Shown: one piece after another, positions 1 through 6,701 of the stretch
How the letters are laid out: the number at the start of each line of letters is the position of its first letter
Numbering within the stretch: the stretch's first letter is position 1
Assembly: GCA_910585335.1 (NCBI GenBank)
Contig: CAJUCU010000018.1
Span: forward strand, 1-8,024
Direction: 5' to 3'
Length of the DNA: 8,024 nt
DNA from: an uncultured Bacilli bacterium
GTDB taxonomy: Bacteria > Bacillota_I > Bacilli_A > RF39 > UBA660
Made by a program: the position numbers and the translations under genes
Notes under the pieces: generated by a model
Told to the model about the DNA's origin: nothing
The model's input: only the letters and a program-made list of their open reading frames with translations
Databases searched by the model: none

Positions 1-54
1 CCTAGGACCCCTTGATTAACAGTCAAGTGCTCTAACCAACTGAGCTATTGAGGC
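1..54 (-). tRNA. tRNA-Asn (GTT), partial, 3' part beyond window edge
   Basis: On the minus strand the first 54 bases of a tRNA can be folded: acceptor 5' strand GCCTCAA (48-54), D-stem GCTC/GAGC, anticodon stem CTTGA/TCAAG (11-15 and 23-27) with loop CTGTTAA, variable loop GGGTC, and the 5' strand of the T-stem. The window ends there, so the T-loop, acceptor 3' strand and any encoded CCA are not visible. The anticodon GTT (plus strand 18-20) reads Asn codons. It follows tRNA-Ile after a 7-base A/T linker with no promoter between, so the two are most likely one transcript. Confidence 0.93.
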
Positions 55-61
55 AAAAAAA

Positions 62-138
<77 letters not shown>

Positions 139-159
139 AAAACTTACAAGCTCTTTTAC

Positions 160-188
160 ATCTTACACTATTTTTAGCAATTTGGCAA
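160..188 (-). promoter_or_regulatory. Promoter of the tRNA-Ile/tRNA-Asn transcript
   Basis: On the minus strand, TTGCCA (183-188) is followed after exactly 17 bases by TAAGAT (160-165). These match the sigma-A -35 in 5 of 6 and -10 in 4 of 6 positions. The -10 lies 21 bases before the tRNA-Ile 5' end, giving a short leader for RNase P removal, much like the tRNA-Lys promoter in this window. The assignment rests on sequence match and spacing only. Confidence 0.55.
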
Positions 189-271
189 GATATAAAAGTG
201 TTTTTTTATAGAACAATATTAAAATACTATAATTATCACAAAAAATCAAGTGTTTTTGTAAATTTTCCAAA

Positions 272-299
272 AGAAAATGTATCAAATGATACATTTTCT
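272..299 (-). terminator. Perfect hairpin after the P-type ATPase gene
   Basis: A perfect 13-base inverted repeat (272-284 and 287-299) with only a 2-base centre lies just past the ATPase stop. On the minus strand the 3' arm ends in TTTTCT and is followed by TTTT, then GG. The stem is AT-rich and the U-tract short and interrupted, so it may be a weak intrinsic terminator or a 3'-end stabiliser. It also separates the ATPase unit from the downstream tRNA promoter. Confidence 0.55.
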
Positions 300-303
300 A
301 ATC

Positions 304-2646
304 CTAAGGGCTAGTTACTTTTCGATGTCTTTTCCAATAATTTAACACATTATGAACGGTATCCTCTACAAGTGCATAAATTGCATGAGAAAGAACCATA
401 CAAGTAACGATAATAATACACATAAGAAAATCTAAATCAGCAAAAGCAAATAACTCTTTAAAAATAATAAGTCCAAAAATAAATGTAGAAAACATCAGTA
501 CAAATAACACTTTTCTTAATAAATTAAAAGGAGAACAAACCTTATATAAAAGAATAAACGAAGTATACCCTGTAACAATAACAGACAAAGTCGAGATTTC
601 TTTTGTAGTAAGAGTACACATGTTACTAGCAATAAAAATAACCAAAATATTTAAGACAATAGTGAATGCTGGTGGCAGTGCTTTTTTCAATACATTAGGT
701 AAAAACTTCCCCTTCACTAAATCCTTATTAGGCTCTAATGCTAAAATAAAGGATGGTATTCCAATCGTTACAACACTAGTTAAAGTAAGCTGAATCGGAA
801 TGAAAGGATATGGCATATCAATAAACAAAAAGACAAAAGATAAAAGCGTCGCATAAATCGTTTTAACAAGAAACAAAGAAGCACTACGCTGAATATTATT
901 AATCGTACGCCTTCCCTCTGCTACAATTTCAGGCATTGCTTTAAAATCAGAGTTTAAAAGAACTAATTGACTGACATTTTTCGTAGCATCACTTCCACTA
1001 GCCATTGCGACAGAACAATCAGCTTCTTTTAGTGCCAAAACATCATTTACACCATCCCCTGTCATCGCAACAACATGCCCTTGATTCTGTAAAGCAATGA
1101 CAAAATCCTGCTTTTGAAGAGGAGCTACCCGACCAAAAACAGTATATTTAGAAACCGCTTCCACAATATCCTGTTCACTTTTTAAAGTAGTAGCATCTAC
1201 AGCCAAACTATCAGGATCTAATCCAGCACGACGCGCTATATTTAAAACAGTAATTGGATTATCACCAGAAATAATTTTAATATCAACACCCTGCTTTTTA
1301 AAATATTCTAATGTAGCAGGAGCACTTTCGCGAATTTTATCTTGAAGTAAAATAAAAGCAAGCGCCTCTTTTTTACTTTCTCCTCTATCCTCAGCCAAAA
1401 CAACAACTCGGTAATTCTCGCTATATTCCTCTATTTCCTTTTTATATTTCTTAAAACCATTCTTTAAAACAAACTCCACTGCCCCAATATAAAAAGCACC
1501 TTCTTCAAAAATAACACCACTATATTTTTTACTAGAAGAAAAAGGAATTTTTTCAACTACTTTCCATTTCTTCTTTTTAGGAAAATAGTTTTTTAAAGCA
1601 AGCGCAGTTGGATTTTCTTCATCAAGCGAATAGACAATACTACCAATAATTTCAGAATAGTCATTCCCATCACAAGAAATAACATCAACCACTTCCATAG
1701 AACCTTCTGTAATAGTACCAGTCTTATCAAGACAAATCGTATCTACTCTAGCAAGAGTCTCAATGCAATAAAGATCTTGTACCAAAACCTTCTTTCTAGA
1801 AAGTCGAACTACACTAACTGCTAAAACGGTACTAGTAAGTAAAACAAGACCTTCTGGAATCATTCCAATCAACGCTGCCACAGTAGAAACAACAGCATTT
1901 TCCAAAGTATTCCCATCTAAATAAAGCTGTTTAGCAAAAAGTAAAATTCCAACAGGTATGATTAAAAAAGAAATCGTTTTTACAATTTTATTTAAAGAAC
2001 GCATAATTTCAGAAGAGACTGGTTTCAAATATTTAGTACCATTAGAAATCTTTGCAGTATAATTATCAAGTCCAACATGCTCCACTTGGCAAATGGCTTT
2101 GCCCCCAACAATGAAACTTCCTGAAAGAAGCAAATCCCCTTTCTTTTTTACAATATTCTCCTCTTCTCCTGTAATAAAAGATTCATTAACAAGTACTTCA
2201 CCTTCTAAAACAAAGGCATCCACTACTACCTGGCTACCCAGTTGATAAAGAATAATATCATCTAAAACAATATCAGCAATATCAATACTACATCTATTGC
2301 TATCACGAATCACTTCCACTTTAGAATTAGAAACAACCTTCAGTTTATCAAGTGCGTGTTTAGAACGTAGTTCTTGTACAATACTAATGAGTGTATTTAA
2401 GATAATAATACCCATAAAAGTCAAATTTTTATATGACCCAACAGCAATAATAGCAACAGCCAAAATAATATTGATAATATTAAAAAGAGTAAACACATTA
2501 TTTTTTACAATTTCTTTTACACTCTTGCTCCCATCATCTAGAACTTCATTAGCAAGTCCCAACGATTTTTGACTAAAAACTTCTTTTTCACTAAGACCTT
2601 CCTGACTAGAAGGATGTAATCTTTTTATTTTTTCTTGCACAAACAT
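304..2646 (-). CDS. CtpE-like cation-transporting P-type ATPase
   Basis: This is an integral-membrane, ATP-driven cation pump with the complete P-type core. Numbering is from the ATG at 2646 (780 residues). The actuator motif TGE is at about 159-161, the fourth membrane helix carries PEGL at 264-267, the phosphorylation site DKTGTITEG begins at Asp307, the nucleotide-domain signature FSSSKKYSG is near 369-377, SGDNP is at 460-464, and the hinge GDGVND is at 530-535. Hydrophobic segments fit two N-terminal helices (about 50-95), a middle pair (about 222-280), and about six C-terminal helices after 590. The motifs FLVKT and TIGIP in the C-terminal half, and the length, resemble the CtpE branch, whose mycobacterial member is reported to move Ca2+; the ion here is not proven. 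A TTG at 2649 extends the frame by one codon but abuts the SD AAAGGA, so the ATG is preferred. It has its own promoter and a hairpin after its stop. Confidence 0.9.
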   Translation of the reverse strand: MFVQEKIKRLHPSSQEGLSEKEVFSQKSLGLANEVLDDGSKSVKEIVKNNVFTLFNIINIILAVAIIAVGSYKNLTFMGIIILNTLISIVQELRSKHALDKLKVVSNSKVEVIRDSNRCSIDIADIVLDDIILYQLGSQVVVDAFVLEGEVLVNESFITGEEENIVKKKGDLLLSGSFIVGGKAICQVEHVGLDNYTAKISNGTKYLKPVSSEIMRSLNKIVKTISFLIIPVGILLFAKQLYLDGNTLENAVVSTVAALIGMIPEGLVLLTSTVLAVSVVRLSRKKVLVQDLYCIETLARVDTICLDKTGTITEGSMEVVDVISCDGNDYSEIIGSIVYSLDEENPTALALKNYFPKKKKWKVVEKIPFSSSKKYSGVIFEEGAFYIGAVEFVLKNGFKKYKKEIEEYSENYRVVVLAEDRGESKKEALAFILLQDKIRESAPATLEYFKKQGVDIKIISGDNPITVLNIARRAGLDPDSLAVDATTLKSEQDIVEAVSKYTVFGRVAPLQKQDFVIALQNQGHVVAMTGDGVNDVLALKEADCSVAMASGSDATKNVSQLVLLNSDFKAMPEIVAEGRRTINNIQRSASLFLVKTIYATLLSFVFLFIDMPYPFIPIQLTLTSVVTIGIPSFILALEPNKDLVKGKFLPNVLKKALPPAFTIVLNILVIFIASNMCTLTTKEISTLSVIVTGYTSFILLYKVCSPFNLLRKVLFVLMFSTFIFGLIIFKELFAFADLDFLMCIIIVTCMVLSHAIYALVEDTVHNVLNYWKRHRKVTSP

Positions 2647-2667
2647 CAATCCTTTATTTTCACTAAC

Positions 2668-2696
2668 AATATATCATAAAGTCCAAAATTTGTCTA
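2668..2696 (-). promoter_or_regulatory. Promoter of the P-type ATPase gene
   Basis: On the minus strand TAGACA (2691-2696) is followed after 17 bases by TATATT (2668-2673), each 5 of 6 matches to the sigma-A boxes. The predicted transcription start near 2661 leaves a leader of only about 15 bases, just enough for the SD. There is therefore no room for a leader riboswitch, such as those that control some bacterial metal-exporting ATPases. Confidence 0.6.
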
Positions 2697-2706
2697 ACAC
2701 TAGTCC

Positions 2707-2745
2707 AAAAAAAAGTGCTAACCCCTACTTCTAGTAAAGGCCAGC
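2707..2745 (-). terminator. Intrinsic terminator of the proline operon (after proA)
   Basis: Five bases past the proA stop, the minus strand can form a 13-base-pair stem (2717-2729 with 2733-2745) closed by a 3-base loop. Four of the pairs are G-U. It is followed by AC and eight U residues (2707-2714). Because the wobble pairs become C-A mismatches on the plus strand, the structure only works in the minus direction, which fits its position. Confidence 0.88.
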
Positions 2746-2749
2746 TTTT

Positions 2750-3997
2750 TTATTTACGAATTTGTCCATTTCCATAAATAATATATTTTGTGGTTGTTAA
2801 TTCTTTCAGACCCATTGGTCCTCTAGCATGTAACTTCTGTGTACTAATACCAATTTCAGCACCCAATGAAAATTCTTCTCCATCCGTAAATCTTGTAGAA
2901 CTATTAACATAAACACAACTACTATCCACTTCGTTTAAAAATCTTTGGGCATTTTGATAGTCTTTGGTAATAATACTTTCAGAGTGTTTCGTACTATGTT
3001 GATTAATATGACAAATCGCTTCATCCATATCATCCACTATTTTAAGAGAAAGGATAAGATCCAAATATTCCATATCCCAATCCTCTTCTGTAGCAGGAAC
3101 GATAGTAGAATCTATAAGACAGGCTCTCTCATCTCCTCGAATTTGAACAGAAAACTTACTAAGAGTCTCAACAAGCATCGGAATAAACTTCTTGCTCACT
3201 TTCTCATGTACAACCAATGATTCACAAGCATTACAAACCCCAGTGCGCTGTGTTTTGGCATTTTTTGTAACAGCCACAGCCATCTCAAGATCAGCACTCT
3301 CATCAACATAAATATGACAATTTCCAGTTCCTGTTTCAATCACGGGAATCATACTGTTTTGAACTACGCTTTGAATCAGTCCACGCCCTCCCCTTGGGAT
3401 TAAAACATCGATATATTCACGCATTTTCATCAGTTGATTTGCCACTTCTCTAGAAGTATCTTCTACTAAATAAAGAATATTAAAGTCCACCCCTTCCTTC
3501 GTTAAGGTATCTTTTATCACCTGAACTAAAGCAAGATTAGTATGAATCGCATCACTTCCCCCTCTTAAGACTGTAGCATTTCCTGATTTAAAGCATAATC
3601 CAAAGGCATCTGTCGTTACATTAGGACGAGATTCATAAATGATAGCAATAACACCAAGGGGTACTCTCTTCTTCATAATCTGTAATCCATTTTCTAAAAC
3701 TTTTCCCTCCAGTATTTCTCCAACAGGATCAGAAAGTGCTGCTACCTTTCGAAGTCCTAAAGCCATCGCTTCAATACGAGAAATATCAAGTCTTAAACGA
3801 TCAATCAAACTTTCTTTAACATGATTTTCCTCTGCCTTTTGAACATCTTTCTCATTAGCAAGCAAAATCTCTTTCTCATTTTCTAAAAGATTATCAGCCA
3901 CCTTATTTAAAATTTCATTTTTTTCTTTACTAGTCATCTTTCCTAATGTATAAGTACTAGCCTTTACTTTTTGTAAAATACTTTCTAATTCTCTCAC
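2750..3997 (-). CDS. proA: Glutamate-5-semialdehyde dehydrogenase (gamma-glutamyl phosphate reductase)
   Basis: This cytosolic enzyme performs the second step of proline synthesis: NADPH-dependent reduction of glutamyl-5-phosphate to glutamate-5-semialdehyde, which cyclises to pyrroline-5-carboxylate. At 415 residues it is full length for the family. Diagnostic motifs include YESRPNVTTDA (121-131), FKSGNATVLRGGSDA (136-150), PRGGRGLI (201-208), the catalytic segment RTGVCNACE with Cys255 as the expected nucleophile, and the C-terminal HARGPMGLKELTTTKY (390-405). It starts with GTG at 3997, overlapping the proB TGA as GTGA. A good SD (GGAGG) lies inside the end of proB, and the overlap suggests translational coupling with the kinase. 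It is the last gene of the operon and is followed by a strong terminator. Confidence 0.98.
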   Translation of the reverse strand: MRELESILQKVKASTYTLGKMTSKEKNEILNKVADNLLENEKEILLANEKDVQKAEENHVKESLIDRLRLDISRIEAMALGLRKVAALSDPVGEILEGKVLENGLQIMKKRVPLGVIAIIYESRPNVTTDAFGLCFKSGNATVLRGGSDAIHTNLALVQVIKDTLTKEGVDFNILYLVEDTSREVANQLMKMREYIDVLIPRGGRGLIQSVVQNSMIPVIETGTGNCHIYVDESADLEMAVAVTKNAKTQRTGVCNACESLVVHEKVSKKFIPMLVETLSKFSVQIRGDERACLIDSTIVPATEEDWDMEYLDLILSLKIVDDMDEAICHINQHSTKHSESIITKDYQNAQRFLNEVDSSCVYVNSSTRFTDGEEFSLGAEIGISTQKLHARGPMGLKELTTTKYIIYGNGQIRK

Positions 3998-4857
3998 TTT
4001 TCTGCTCCTCCAATCTTTCTTTGTAAATACTCCCGTCTATTTTCTATTTTTTCATCTTTAGCAAGAAATAAAGTTCCTTTATGTTCCCCATTTAAAATCT
4101 TATTTAAAATACTAGGATTTTTACCACTGCTAATAATCATATCAATACCAAGTGGATTAACAAGATTAGCAGCCAATACTTTCGTATACATCCCTCCAGT
4201 TCCAACATCACTATCACTAGATTTCTTTGCCATTTTTAATGTATTTTCTTCCCACTCTGTTACAACATCAATAAGTGTTGCCTCTTTATTCAAAAAAGGA
4301 TCATCGGTATATAATCCATCTGTATCAGTAAGAAGAATGAGTAAATCCGCATCGACAATAGAAGCCACCATCGCTGATAAAGTATCATTTTCACCAAATT
4401 CTATTTCATCGGTAGCAATAGCATCATTTTCATTTACAATTGGAATGCTCCCATATTTTAATAACTCCATTAATGCATTTTGTAAGTTTTCATAAGGCTT
4501 TTCATGATCGAGATTATATTTCGTCATCAATACCTGTGAAGCAACCTGTCCATACTCTGCAAATAATTTATAATAATTCATCATCAATTTACATTGTCCA
4601 ATGGCAGCACAAGCTTGTTTTTCTGGCATCGTCTTTGGCCTAGTTCCAATTTTTAAAGTTTCTCTTCCAACAGCAACAGCACCAGAAGAAACAAGAATCA
4701 CTTCTATCCCGCTATTTTTCAAATTACTAATAGCACGAACTAATTTCTCTAATTGTGCATAATTTAAGTTTCCAGTATCTTTATGAGTTAAAGTAGAAGA
4801 CCCTACTTTAATAACAATCCTTTTTTTATTTTTAATTCTATTACAATAATCTTCCAT
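3994..4857 (-). CDS. proB: Glutamate 5-kinase, short form without PUA domain
   Basis: The enzyme phosphorylates L-glutamate at the gamma carboxyl using ATP, the first and usually proline-inhibited step of proline synthesis. The amino-acid-kinase fold is complete: KVGSSTL (17-23), SSGAVAVG (57-64), NENDA (142-146), FGENDTLSA (154-162), TDTDGLY (177-183) and GTGGMYTK (219-226). At 287 residues it stops shortly after the kinase domain and lacks the C-terminal PUA domain of the roughly 365-residue enzymes such as that of E. coli; PUA-less forms are known in other Firmicutes. The ATG at 4857 has a purine-rich SD (AAGAGGG) about 8 bases upstream. It sits 75 bases after proC, with a hairpin in the gap, and overlaps proA by 4 bases. 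Confidence 0.97.
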   Translation of the reverse strand: MEDYCNRIKNKKRIVIKVGSSTLTHKDTGNLNYAQLEKLVRAISNLKNSGIEVILVSSGAVAVGRETLKIGTRPKTMPEKQACAAIGQCKLMMNYYKLFAEYGQVASQVLMTKYNLDHEKPYENLQNALMELLKYGSIPIVNENDAIATDEIEFGENDTLSAMVASIVDADLLILLTDTDGLYTDDPFLNKEATLIDVVTEWEENTLKMAKKSSDSDVGTGGMYTKVLAANLVNPLGIDMIISSGKNPSILNKILNGEHKGTLFLAKDEKIENRREYLQRKIGGAEK

Positions 4858-4885
4858 TTTTTAAATCCCTCTTCCTAGTATATAA

Positions 4886-4919
4886 AAAGCAGAAAACAAT
4901 AATACTCATTTTCTACTTT
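4886..4919 (-). terminator. Intercistronic hairpin between proC and proB
   Basis: On the minus strand an 11-base-pair stem, including one G-U pair (4886-4896 with 4909-4919), encloses a 12-base loop. The 3' arm runs into UUUUU and then an AU-rich stretch. It starts 13 bases after the proC stop and ends before the proB SD. The G-U pair becomes a C-A mismatch on the plus strand, so it fits minus-strand RNA best. It could be a leaky terminator lowering proBA relative to proC, or a processing or stability element. No clear separate promoter for proBA is seen. Confidence 0.5.
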
Positions 4920-4932
4920 GATTTCTAATATT

Positions 4933-5739
4933 TTATTTAGATAAGTCTTTTGACTTTTCTGTTGCTTTATGAATCGCTTTAATAAAACTACTACGAAGTC
5001 CACACTTTTCTAAAATAGCAACACCTTCTATTGTAGTCCCTCCAGGAGATGTAACCATATCTTTTAATTCTCCAGGATGTTTCTTTGTCTCTAATACCAT
5101 TTTTGCAGATCCAAGGAGAGTTTGTGAAGCAAAGGTATAAGCTTTATCTCTCGGCAAACCTTCTCTAACAGCAGCATCTGCCATTGCTTCTATTACCATA
5201 AAGATAAAAGCTGGGGAAGATCCACTAAGAGCAGTAACCACATCCATCAAATTTTCAGAAACTACTTCACATTTTCCAAAACTATTAAAAATATTACAAA
5301 TCAAATTTAGTTCTTCTTCATTCACTCTGGGGCATGGGCTTAAAGCACTCATACCTTCTTGAACAAGTGCCGGGGTATTGGGCATTGCACGAACTATTTT
5401 AACATCTCGTTGAAAATACTTTTCTATCTCAACAATAGGAATTCCTGCAGCAATAGATACAACAACGACATCATCACTAATATCATCTCTAATTTCTTCT
5501 ATCACAGTTTTTAAGCAATAAGGTTTTACAGCAAGCACTAAAACATCCGCTTTTTTTGCTACTTCGGAATTATTTAATGTTACTGAAATAGAATAACGTG
5601 TATGAAGGTTATTTAACTTTGCTTCTGTTTTATTAGAACAAATTATTTGACTAGCATCTACTAATTTGGCATTTAAAATACCACCAATCATAGCACTGGC
5701 CATATTACCACTACCGATAAAACCAATTGTTTGATTCAT
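4933..5739 (-). CDS. proC: Pyrroline-5-carboxylate reductase
   Basis: This cytosolic enzyme reduces pyrroline-5-carboxylate to proline with NAD(P)H, the last step of the pathway. Numbering from the ATG at 5739 gives 268 residues, normal for the family. The N-terminal Rossmann dinucleotide motif GFIGSGNMA is at 6-14, VKP at 71-73, MPNTPA at 119-124, and the C-terminal catalytic-domain motifs LSGSSPAF (171-178) and MVTSPGGTT (229-237). A GTG at 5748 opens the frame three codons earlier, but that GTG is part of the SD GAGGTG, which lies 6 bases before the ATG; the ATG is therefore the start. It is the first gene of the proC-proB-proA operon, with a promoter just upstream. Confidence 0.97.
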   Translation of the reverse strand: MNQTIGFIGSGNMASAMIGGILNAKLVDASQIICSNKTEAKLNNLHTRYSISVTLNNSEVAKKADVLVLAVKPYCLKTVIEEIRDDISDDVVVVSIAAGIPIVEIEKYFQRDVKIVRAMPNTPALVQEGMSALSPCPRVNEEELNLICNIFNSFGKCEVVSENLMDVVTALSGSSPAFIFMVIEAMADAAVREGLPRDKAYTFASQTLLGSAKMVLETKKHPGELKDMVTSPGGTTIEGVAILEKCGLRSSFIKAIHKATEKSKDLSK

Positions 5740-5767
5740 AAAAAGCACCTCGTCTTTAACTGTACTT

Positions 5768-5796
5768 ATTATATATTATTTTTTTAGATGGCGCAA
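5768..5796 (-). promoter_or_regulatory. Promoter of the proC-proB-proA operon
   Basis: On the minus strand a perfect TATAAT (5768-5773) is preceded at 17 bases by TTGCGC (5791-5796), a weak -35. The predicted start near 5761 gives a leader of about 22 bases before the proC ATG, holding only the SD. There is no space for a T-box or other long leader, although T-box control of proline genes is known in Bacillus. Confidence 0.62.
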
Positions 5797-5830
5797 GTAT
5801 TAGAATTTGGAATAAATCGTAACAAAAGAG

Positions 5831-5869
5831 AAAAAATAAAAAGCCGAATTAGTAGTGTGTTCTTAATTC
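5831..5869 (-). terminator. Possible terminator overlapping the end of the 184-residue gene
   Basis: On the minus strand GAATTA (5864-5869) can pair with TAATTC (5846-5851) around a 12-base loop. GG, C and a U-rich tract (about 5831-5842) follow. The stem is short, all but one pair is A-T, and it includes the stop codon, so it would be a weak terminator. A competing 7-base stem (TAGTAGT/ACTACTA) exists. The U-tract is the best evidence. Confidence 0.4.
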
Positions 5870-6403
5870 ATATACTACTATCTTTTCATGATTTAGACCA
5901 ACTTCTTTATCAAATAAAGAAAATTCTACAATAACATCCTCAAGATGATAGCTACTAACATATTGATATATGTAATCAAAATGAGGAATTTCATTCAAAC
6001 ATTTATCAAAAATATCTGTTTTTAAGTTAAAGGTAGGCATACATAGTGCATCACGTACAGAGGCAGTAGAATCTGTAGATAATGTAGCATACACTTCTCC
6101 GTTAGATAAAAATTCGATTTCTCCAACTAATAATTGGTTTTCTTCATAATTAGCAGAACTGACATTAACAGAGAAAAATTGATATTCATTAATTTCTTCT
6201 AATACTTTATCATAAGCAACCTTCAGTTTAAAAGTACCGCCTGATTTAGCTTTATCTCTGATTGCATAATAAGAAGCAGGATGATTTTCTAAAAATTCTT
6301 CTACCCTCTTCTCTTCCCCAGCTTTAAATATCTGCTCAGGAAATTTATTTAACTTTAATTCATTAATCTTATTTACACTTTCTAATTTACTATTTATCTT
6401 CAT
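5849..6403 (-). CDS. Hypothetical protein, 184 residues, function not recognised
   Basis: I do not recognise a family. The product is soluble-looking: no signal peptide, no membrane helix, no cysteine motif (two scattered Cys). The first 40 residues are Lys/Glu-rich and probably helical. From about residue 44 the chain alternates as in a beta-rich or alpha/beta domain, with conspicuous stretches such as YYAIRDKAKSGGTFKLKV (45-62), FFSVNVSSANY (76-86), STDSTASVRDAL (109-120) and a C-terminal VVYELRTHY (176-184). Codon use and base composition match the neighbours, so it looks like a genuine resident gene. The ATG at 6403 has the SD GAAGGG with 11 bases to the start; a nearer ATG at 6410 is out of frame and stops after 6 codons. 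It lies alone between the proline operon and tRNA-Lys, with its own probable promoter and a weak terminator. Confidence 0.8.
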   Translation of the reverse strand: MKINSKLESVNKINELKLNKFPEQIFKAGEEKRVEEFLENHPASYYAIRDKAKSGGTFKLKVAYDKVLEEINEYQFFSVNVSSANYEENQLLVGEIEFLSNGEVYATLSTDSTASVRDALCMPTFNLKTDIFDKCLNEIPHFDYIYQYVSSYHLEDVIVEFSLFDKEVGLNHEKIVVYELRTHY

Positions 6404-6434
6404 ATTCCATTTTTCCCTTCAAAACAATCTACAT

Positions 6435-6443
6435 CTTATAACA
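6435..6443 (-). promoter_or_regulatory. Probable extended -10 promoter of the 184-residue gene
   Basis: On the minus strand TGTTATAAG (6435-6443) has the extended -10 form TG-N-TATAAT with one mismatch. No convincing -35 lies 16-18 bases upstream. A start near 6428 would give a leader of about 25 bases containing the SD. It lies downstream of the tRNA-Lys terminator, as expected for an independent unit. Confidence 0.4.
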
Positions 6444-6487
6444 TCACTTATATATTTTTTTACACTAATCAACACCTTTCAAAGTAT

Positions 6488-6517
6488 ATAAAAAAGGCTA
6501 ACTCGAAATTAACCTTT
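6488..6517 (-). terminator. Intrinsic terminator of tRNA-Lys
   Basis: On the minus strand a 9-base-pair stem with one G-U pair (6493-6501 with 6509-6517) has a 7-base loop, and its 3' arm ends in a run of six U residues (6490-6495), then AUAU. It lies about 40 bases past the tRNA-Lys CCA end and before the promoter of the next gene. Confidence 0.85.
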
Positions 6518-6528
6518 CATATATTTAA

Positions 6529-6548
6529 AGTCGATTAGTTCGACTAAT
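6529..6548 (-). repeat. Overlapping alternative hairpins in the tRNA-Lys trailer
   Basis: Two mutually exclusive perfect 6-base stems share the same sequence: AGTCGA (6529-6534) with TCGACT (6540-6545), and ATTAGT (6534-6539) with ACTAAT (6543-6548). They lie between the tRNA-Lys CCA (ending at 6556) and the terminator, with no U-tract of their own. They may guide 3' processing or be a second weak end structure; the function is inferred only. Confidence 0.4.
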
Positions 6549-6555
6549 TTCCCTA

Positions 6556-6631
6556 TGGTGGACTGTTAGGGATTCGAACCCTAGACCCACTGATTAAGAG
6601 TCAGTTGCTCTACCAACTGAGCTAACAGTCC
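6556..6631 (-). tRNA. tRNA-Lys (CTT)
   Basis: A complete 76-base cloverleaf on the minus strand: acceptor GGACTGT/ACAGTCC with discriminator A and an encoded CCA (6556-6558), D-arm GCTC/GAGC with an 8-base loop, anticodon stem ACTGA/TCAGT with loop CTCTTAA (anticodon CTT at 6596-6598), variable loop GGGTC, and T-arm TAGGG/CCCTA around TTCGAAT. It reads AAG lysine codons; AAA is presumably read by another tRNA elsewhere. It has its own promoter and terminator, so it is a single-gene unit. Confidence 0.97.
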
Positions 6632-6650
6632 AATTGAAATTACAATACTA

Positions 6651-6679
6651 ATTATAACAGTATTTTATTTCAATTTCAA
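6651..6679 (-). promoter_or_regulatory. Promoter of tRNA-Lys
   Basis: On the minus strand TTGAAA (6674-6679) and a perfect TATAAT (6651-6656) are separated by exactly 17 bases. The -10 lies 19 bases before the tRNA 5' end. It sits in the 70-base gap after the HD-GYP gene stop, where no terminator is seen, so read-through from the HD-GYP gene could also reach the tRNA. Confidence 0.8.
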
Positions 6680-6701
6680 TATTTTTCAAAAAATTTTATT
6701 T

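Noticed and set aside
196..257. 10-base direct repeat AAGTGTTTTT (196-205 and 248-257) upstream of the tRNA-Ile promoter
   Set aside because: It is T-rich and short in an AT-rich spacer; chance is a sufficient explanation without conservation data.
2297..2572. Plus-strand frame opposite the P-type ATPase gene
   Set aside because: It is antisense to conserved ATPase coding sequence, has no SD, and is a low-complexity shadow.
2945..3220. Plus-strand frame opposite proA
   Set aside because: It is antisense to the conserved ProA catalytic region with no SD; shadow.
3639..3824. Plus-strand frame opposite the 5' part of proA
   Set aside because: It mirrors ProA codons and has no ribosome binding site.
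4440..4643. Plus-strand frame opposite proB
   Set aside because: It mirrors ProB codons around the NENDA region; shadow.
4873..4885. Possible separate proBA promoter with a TATACT box
   Set aside because: No acceptable -35 lies 16-18 bases upstream, and the box overlaps the hairpin's U-tract.
6390..6410. Six-codon mini-frame (MEYEDK) overlapping the start of the 184-residue gene
   Set aside because: Its ATG is only about 4 bases from the SD, too close, while ATG 6403 is at an acceptable distance. It is most likely chance, though a leader peptide cannot be excluded.
6660..6701. Possible terminator between the HD-GYP gene and the tRNA-Lys promoter
   Set aside because: Only A/T pairing is available and there is no U-tract after a stable stem.
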